Positions 50,001 to 59,000 of a stretch of DNA of 64,000 nt are shown here, in pieces (positions within the stretch are counted from its first letter, which is position 1; each line of letters opens with the position of its first letter). The DNA comes from Mytilus galloprovincialis (taxonomy: Eukaryota; Mollusca; Bivalvia; Mytilida; Mytilidae): NCBI RefSeq assembly GCF_965363235.1, contig NC_134849.1:48306122-48370121 (forward strand). The letters run 5' to 3'. The translations under genes were made by a program, and so were the position numbers. The notes under the pieces are model-generated. The model had not been told where the DNA came from. It made no database searches and saw only the letters and a program-made list of their open reading frames with translations.

Positions 50001-53000
50001 GGTCAAAACTCTAATTTGGCATTTAAATTAGAAAGATCATATCATAGGGCACATGTATACTAAGTTTCAAGTTGATTGGACTTCAACTTCATCAAAAACT
50101 ACCTTGACCAAAAACTTTAACCTGAAATTTGCACTATCATTTTCTATGTTCAGTGAACCGTAAAATTGGGGTCAAAACTCTAATTTGGCATTTAAATTAG
50201 AAAGATCATATCATAGGGCACATGTATACTAAGTTTCAAGTTGATTGGACTTCAACTTCATCAAAAACTACCTTGACCAAAAACTTTAACCTGAAGCCAA
50301 AAACTTTAACCTGAAATTTGCACTATCATTTTCTATGTTCAGTGAACCGTAAAATTGGGGTCAAAACTCTAATTTGGCATTTAAATTAGAAAGATCATAT
50401 CATAGGGCACATGTATACTAAGTTTCAAGTTGATTGGACTTCAACTTCATCAAAAACTACCTTGACCAAAAACTTTAACCTGACGCCAAAAACTTTAACC
50501 TGAAATTTGCACTATCATTTTCTATCAGTGAACCGTAAAATTGGGGTCAAAACTCTAATTTGGCATTTAAATTAGAAAGATCATATCATAAGGAACATGT
50601 GTACTAAGTTTCAAGTTGATTGGACTTCAACTTCATCAAAAACTACCTTGACCAAAAACTTTAACCTGAAGCGGGACAGACGGACGAACGAACAGACGAA
50701 CGAACGAACGAACAGACGGACGGACGAACGGACGCACAGACCAGAAAACATAATGCCCCTCTACTATCGTAGGTGGGGCATAAAAATAAAATTACAAAAA
50801 TACTAAACTCAGAGGAAAATTCGAAAAGGAAAGTCCCTAATCAAATGGAAATTTCAAAAGCTCAAACGCATTAAACGAATAGATAACAACGGTCATATTC
50901 CTGACTTGGTACAGGCATTTTCTGATGTAGTAAATGGTGGAATAAACCTGGTTTTACAGCTAGCTAAACCTTTGTTTAGTCTAAAACTATTTTTAATATC
51001 TCGGAAGTTTTCTTATATGGAGTATTAATTTACATCTTTTGCATCTGATGCATTATAATTTGATCTATTCATTTTTAGAATGGGTATTTCCAGTTTCAGT
51101 GATAATGTGGATTCATATATTTTTGTGGATACCAATTTTCCTTGACATGTTTCATTGTTTTGTCATTACTATGGTCTATTACCTGACTCCTAAGGGACTG
51201 GATTTTTATTTCAGCATTTTTAAGTGCAGTTGCACTCTTATCAAGCTCAGTTTTGGCATCAAACAACTGTGAATCTTTCTGGTTTAATTCCCTATCCATC
51301 ATATCTTTCTCTTTTTTAAGCTCTATTATTTCATCCATTAGGTTTCTCTTATCTCTGGATCTGGCAGCTAAAATTTCAGCATTCATTTACAATTATTTTT
51401 AGTTCTAACAATGTATACATTTCAAAGGATACTTCAAGAAGTCTTATATAACAAGAATGTGTCCATAGTACACGGATGCCCCATGTCAATACTTTAATTT
51501 GGCATTAAAATTAGAAAGATCATATCATAGTTAACATGTGTACTAAGTTTCAAGTTGATTGGACTTCAACTTCATCAAAAACTACATTGACCAAAAACTT
51601 TAACCTGAGCTTCACACAATCTTCTTCTTTGTTCAGTGGACCATGAAATTGGGGTCACTACTTTAATTTGACATGAAAATTAGAAAGATCATATCATAGG
51701 GAACATGTGTACTAAGTTTCAAATTGATTGGACTTCAACTTCATCAAAAACTACCTCGACCAAAAACTTTAACCTGAAGCGGGACGAACGAACGGACGGA
51801 CGAACGGAGGCACAGACCAGAAAACATAATGCCCATCTACTATCGTAGGTGGGGCATAAAAAGAAAGTGAATAGCTACAAAAAAAACTCTTTCACATCAG
51901 AGAAGTTATAAATGCATCTCTTGACTTATAGATATCTTAAGTAATGAATATTTAAAGTAAACCTATTTTATGCTCAGAATATATACAGCGACTACTAAAA
52001 GAATTTTGTGAACAAAAATCCTACTCTGTATGATAATCTAAAGAAAACAAGATATTGGATGTAATATTGCTCAAATATCCCTTAAATCTGGTAATATCAA
52101 AGATAATACAACCTATTGTAATAAAATTCCAGACAAAATATAAAATCACTCACAATCCAAAAGCTGGGAAATATTTAAAAAAAGTTATGAACAGACACAA
52201 AGAATGACAGAATGACGGAGTGAAGAATGGATAGGCCAGGTGACGCAGTATACCATATTCTACTGTCTTATATCTAATGTAAAAGGTACCTTCTTCATCA
52301 TGCAGCCTCTCAAATGTTTTTTCTTTCTCAGTATTGGTCACTGCAATTATTGTTTCTTTCTTCTTTATTTCCATCTGTAAACTATCTATCTCTAGCTGCA
52401 TAGTCTGATAATATATATAACTCCATGTAAATATAAAAGGAATTATCTTATAAAGATGATATCCTTAGGATTGAAATAGGAAGAGGGCTGACAAAAATAT
52501 CCTACTTCATATAGTATTTAAGTGTCTGATTTATAACAACATCAGCATATGGAAATAAAGCAACTTTTTTGTGTGTTTAAATATACATGTATATATAAAG
52601 TAAGATGAAATACACAATGGAACACTGATTAACCTCAGTTTAAAAGTCACTGAAAATTAGCTTGGGCCAGTAGGTCAGAAGCTGTTTTTCATAATTATGG
52701 ATGTGAATAACACCCAATTACAATCCCTTTTTTTTCATGTTTTGTACAGTCGCCTTTTAACGTACATAACTCATGTGTACGGATTGATAGAAGATTAAGT
52801 AAGATAGATTTGGATACAAAGTACATTTTACTTAATATTATAATCAAGTAAAAACTTCATTTATTATTTTTTAATTTTAGAAATTACCAGTTAATTGATG
52901 GTTTTTTTAACAGTGGTATTCTACAGTTGCCTTTATTTATACATATATATGACAATATTTAAATAAGAATATGTGTCAGTTATAGGACACCATGTTCGTC

Positions 53001-56000
53001 TGATGACACTATCACATTTCAATGTCCAGTGTACTGTAAAAAGTAAATGTACTTACTCTTAATTTTGTTAACATTCTCTCTGCCTCAGCTGTCATCTTTG
53101 GATGCATTTCTGTTGCTTTCTTTGCTTGGTCTCGAGTAGTCAAGTTAAGAAAAAATAGGTAAAAGTCATTTTTATCAAGGACTAGCATCATTGACTCACT
53201 GTATATCTTTTTAGTGTCGAACTACTGATTCATTGATGGTTACTTATGGTTACTTATTTTCAAGGGTTTCTTTTAATTTATATTCAGACATTTATATTTA
53301 ATTCTTTCAAGCATGAAATGAAGGTGAAGGTTATGTTGACTTGTAAACCTTTTTATATGGGATATGGGTTATCTTTTCCAATAAGTCATACAAAATTGTG
53401 TGCATGATTCATTTTTCAATGTACATTTAAATGCAGACTTGCTTAAACAAATGGTCAATCAGAGTACTCCTTTGATGTTGTGATGATCAAAATAATATAC
53501 TTCCAATCTGTATCCTTCCTTGAATATAAATTGTTGTATTATAAAGGATATAGATAATTTGATTCTAGTTCCAGGAAGTAGATTTGCTGCTGTAGATTTT
53601 TTATATATTCTGCTTCAATGTTATCTAGATTGGCCAAGTTTGACTTTGATTTCCTGAAAAATAAAATAATGATAAATGAGTCATCTGAGTTTTAGATAGA
53701 GACACATCTCCCCAGTATTTTATTATTTGAATAGCATTATGGAATTTAAAATAGTATCTTTTCCCTGAAAATAAATTATAGTACTGCATTTACATGTAAA
53801 GTTACACATTAAAATACCAAAAACATTTTAAATAGCACCATGGCAAAATTTACAAGATATACATTACTTATTCTGAGCATTAAAAATAAATCACAATTTA
53901 ATTTATACCAAAAAAGAGTAAAAAATAAACTAAAGATTCTATATTTTCTAATACATTGTAAAGGGCACGATGAACATGGTGAACTCACTGATTAGATGTA
54001 GATGTAGAATTAAAATTAGCAGCTAAACTGCCTGTGCTTTTCCTCATCTTGTTTGTACTCTTAGTTTTCTTAAATGTAAAATCTGGCATAGACTTCTGGA
54101 CATCTGTCAGGTAATTTCCTGGATAACGAGAAAAATATCTTAATACATGTACTGCAAAAGACTATATACAAATTCTAGATTGTTTATAAACCAATTCATA
54201 TCTTTACCTACATGTAATTTTTTTTTTGTGATCACTTTTTTCTACAGACAAATTGGCAGTCCATAATTCTGAAAAGCCAATATCAACATAAACAAAGCAT
54301 TAATTAAACAAACCTTCAGATAATTTTCATTTTTTGTTAATATTTGCATAAGAACAGTTCTTAGTGCACGTGTTGGAGATTTATTGTACTCTTCTGTATG
54401 CAATCTAATTTTCATGAGTCTAGAAATAATGTTCTTTATTAAGTTATTTATAACACATTTACTATTCAGGTCACCTGTACCATAGAAATGTTCCTCAAAA
54501 ATTGGTGTATGAAACATTGCTTACTGAAACCACATATATGTATTTACTAATCATCCCAAGGCCAGCAATCTCAAGAGTCTCTTTTCCCATAAAAAAAAGG
54601 AAAGTGTGGTACTGGTACATACATGTACTATATACTGTGACTAAATGTTAAAAATGTACATAAAGCAAAATACAGATTATATTACTTAAGCAGTAAGCCT
54701 GAGAGCCACCTTTTATTAACTGTGAATGCATTAATCAAATATGTTACAACTTCAACGATACAATGGTTTTCCTAATCAAACATATTATTGCCATTGCCAT
54801 ACCAAAAGTATACATTTTTTTAAAGATATTTTTCATGTTTATGTCTATATCCTTTAAGCTCATCAACATGTTTAAAGTAACTGAATCAATATAAATCACA
54901 AATAAAGATAAATCCACAATATTGCAAAAAAATACAATAAAGCATGTTTAAATAAGTGAAAAGTTCATAAAACATGCATGTGAACTTGTTGGAAGCATTT
55001 AAATAAAATGCAAGCAATATTTGTGGATTTTTAATAAATTTCTGGCACATGCACATAAATCATAATCCAATCGATAAAAATTAAAAAAAGCTAAATGCAG
55101 GTCTGTTTGAGAATTTAATAAAAATTTCATGATAAATAATATGAAGCAAACTGAAGATTTAATATGGATCAGGGCAGGCAATTGATACATATAGATTATT
55201 ACATTGATACAAGTGGGTTATCAGATTTATCCAATCGAGATAGTTAAATTATCAATTTTAAAGGCCGAGCCTCGGCGAGGGCTTTAAAATTTATAATTTA
55301 ACTATCGAGATTGGATAAATCCGATAATCCAAGCGTTACTATGTAATAATCTGTTTCCCTAATGATTAAAAGATAAATTTCCTTTTTTTCTAAACCAAAT
55401 CCCCTTCGAGTGCCTTCAATTTTCCACGAAGTTGTCAATTTCATTAACACCTGTTAGAACATTTTGATCATTTCAGGGAGCTGAGAAAGGTTATGAACCT
55501 TTGAATCAGCCAATCATCTTCTGAGATCACTGGCAACCACACGTTGATTACATTTTTTTATACAATGGGTTGGGAAAGGAATATATTTCCATAGAATTAG
55601 AGAAACATATCTTTTCAACCAAAACTTTTTGAACAAGCAATTATATTTTGAAAGTACCATATATACTGTTCTTTAAAATATTGGGTACCCAATACCAGGA
55701 TTTAAATGTATTTAAGGTAGATCATAAGTAAATGTTTTTTGAGACAGAATTTTCTTATAATTTGCCAAAATGAAGATGTTACTATGCTTTTTTCAAAAAT
55801 ATAATAAAAAGTATGGGTCACCGTGCTATTATTCAAGCTATGAGTCGTTAAAAATTGCCTAAATTTGGTTAGTTTGTTCATGAAAAAACACATAAGAGTG
55901 CATAAAAAAAATTCTATGAGATAGAATTTTGAAATAAATTGTGAGAAGATAGGTTTCATAATATGCTTTAAAAAAATAAAAAGAAAACATGGTGTCACCG

Positions 56001-59000
56001 AACTTGTTTTCTTGCCACAAGTAAAAATAAAAAATTTCCCTATTAGCCCAGTATAAATTTTGTACTAAAAGAGTTATCTCCCCTTAAATGGCTCATTTGA
56101 AAAATATGAATTTAAAAACCAAAAAGGTTGATATTTGTTAAAATATTTTGAATAATACAATAAATCAACAAGTTTTCTTTATATAAATAAACATTCTAAC
56201 CATTAAATTGCAAATCTGTTTCCAAATTTGCTGATTTGGGAAAATAACAAGACCGATTTTGTAGTGTGATTGTACAATCCAAGATGAAGTATACCATGAA
56301 TCTACCTTAAGGAGGCTCATGGGTACAAAAATTTCAGGAAAAAATTAAACCTTTATTTTTTTATTACAAATTTTATTTATTACACTATAAGTTATTACTT
56401 TATGATTTGGTACAAAAATCAACCAAAAAAATTGATTCAGTTCGGCCCCAGAAGACTTTTAAAATGTTTATATCATTGAAAAAGCTCCAAATTATCTCCC
56501 TTTGGTGCAAAAATGAACGGTGACTCCATTTTTTTATTTCATTTTTCTATTAAGTATAGGATAAAGTTCATTTCTAAAAAAATATAGCTAAATCCTATAT
56601 TAGAAAAAAAATTTGATTTATACCCAGGAGCCCCCTTAAACCAGCAAAGTTTTCCCTCTCCCCTTTCCCCTCATCAGTATTTTCAATTAAACATTGTCAT
56701 TAGGACACTAAATTTGAGTTTGAAAGGTCTACGAAGAGGTAATCATAGTATACATTTTGTACATGCTGCTGCATGACTATTACCTTCAAAACCATTACAA
56801 GACATTACAAGACTATTACACTGACTGTTAAATCTGATAGAATCTGAAACCTATTTAAGAGAGCTCTTAGTTCAGAGCAGCTCAAAATTGAGCCTTTTCA
56901 ATACTTTTCAATATCCCACTATACTTTAAACTGTAAAAAATGTACACTACGTGCTTCAATTTAAGGACACCATCATCAGTACATTTAAATATAAGCTTAA
57001 GGAAAGTACAGTTTTATGAAAAACATGCATAATTATAATTATAAGTAAGCAATTGATGTAATGTATACATGTACCTATGTCCATATCAGACCTCCTCCAG
57101 TTTCCAATAACTGCATGTATATAATGTAAAAATGTTAACACAAATAAAATTTTAGGTTTAGATGTTCTAAAATATAGTAAACCTTATTAGTTAAAAGATA
57201 CATTGTACTATGTTTGTCAATCAGGATCAATGAACAATTGGATTGTAAGATACAAATTATATATCATAATTGATTGACATACATGAACATGTATGAATAA
57301 TATATCAGCATCCTGCAGTTGTTAAAATAACACCATTTAAACAAAATATGTTGACTACAAAATTTGTATGGGTTCCACGGAACCTGGTGTCTTGTCTACT
57401 TTTGCTGTAAATCACAGGCTCAACAAAAACAATCAAAAAAATAATGATTAATAAAAATCTTCCTCACGATACTATCTCTTAATTGTAAGAAGCTTCTGTC
57501 CAACTTGCAAGTTTGGTAAAAATCCAAGATAGTTTATGAATCTAATAAATGTTTTAAAACTTTAACTGCAGACTGTATGTAATGATAACTGGATGAAAAA
57601 CTAAGTCCATTTATAAGTTAAATACGGATAAACAGGTACAAAATTTGGACAAAATAACCTTGAGATACTAGCTTTTGATCATCAACAAGCTTCTGTCCAG
57701 GTTTGGTACAAATCAAGGATAGTTTAAGAAAGTTATTAACATTTTACAAACTGTAACCACAGAGTGAATGTATTGTTTCCTGACAGAAAAGTCCATTTAT
57801 AAGTAAAATTAGGAAAATAGAAAAAAAAAATTATCAAAATTTACTATCTTATGAGGCCTAAATTAAAATATAGTTTGTTTGCCCTTTTCCGACCCTATGT
57901 TTTGAAACAGGGTAGGTAGGTAGGTAAAATATTTTATTTTTTTCCCCATTAAAATAACTTGGCTCGGTATATTATTTGTCATGGGTAGGCAGGTAGGTAT
58001 AATATTTTATTTTATAGATACAAAATCTGCAGAATGTCATTTTGGTCCATTTTGTTTTTGCAAATAAGTTTTCTGGGACTATTAGTTTTAAAAAAAAGAA
58101 TGTGAAGCTAATTCATATGCACTACTATTCTGTTTTCAAATATCAAAATATAGACCTGTGCCGCATATCTTCAACGTTTATATGCCTGGAACTTTGAAGA
58201 GTTTGAATTTGCGCTCACATTCTGTACTACGTACCTTGTACGCTTACCTAAAGGTTTTCTGTAAGAGATAACTTTGTACTGGTAAGATATGTCCGGGAAG
58301 TCATACATTACTAGTAGAAAAAGTCCATAGAGGGTTAAAAATTTCGCGCGTGCCTAAAAGTTGTTTCCAATAAAAATGCTACAAGACTTAAAACTCAATT
58401 GTCAGGTTTTTTACATCGCATTTATAAATGATCTGTATGGAAAACTTGGCGATTTTACTGCCAGATATTCTCCACTTTACAGGGTTTTGTCACTTTTGGT
58501 TCATATCAGATATAAATAATATATCGGCATCGTTAACATAATCATCCTGATCTGCGGATCACAAAAGGCAATCCCTACATAGAACACAACGTCCGTTTAA
58601 AAATTAGTTTGTGCACACGTTGATAATTTTGTATCAAACAAACTTTTTTGTAAATGAACCCTGCTCTTTAAGTATAAAGGTACAGAGTAACGTACGTCAT
58701 ATCATGATTTCAGGAAGCGTTCAACATCGATTTCAAACAAATGCATTGAAACTTCAAATGCAAGTGTTCATGTCAAACGCTCAGGTGATACCAAACGGAC
58801 TGGACCTTATACGTTACAGATAAAACCCGAGGATTCCGGTAAAAATGTTTTGAGCGGGAAATACAAATATAAGATTTTTGGTAGGAACGAAAAAATGAAA
58901 TAAAATAAAATCTTGCTGGTTAATACAAATAAAAGATTTTCAGGCGCAACGAATTTATAGGGTCGGTCGGTAAAGGGCAAACAAACAATATTTTAATTTA

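Noticed and set aside
54242-54517. 91-codon minus-strand open frame between exons 3 and 4 of the coiled-coil gene, considered as an exon
   Set aside because: Its only plausible donor (CTGAAG|GTTTGT) leaves phase 0, whereas exon 4 needs phase 1, and joining would hit a stop. No good acceptor keeps it open. Treated as chance or an unrelated transcript.
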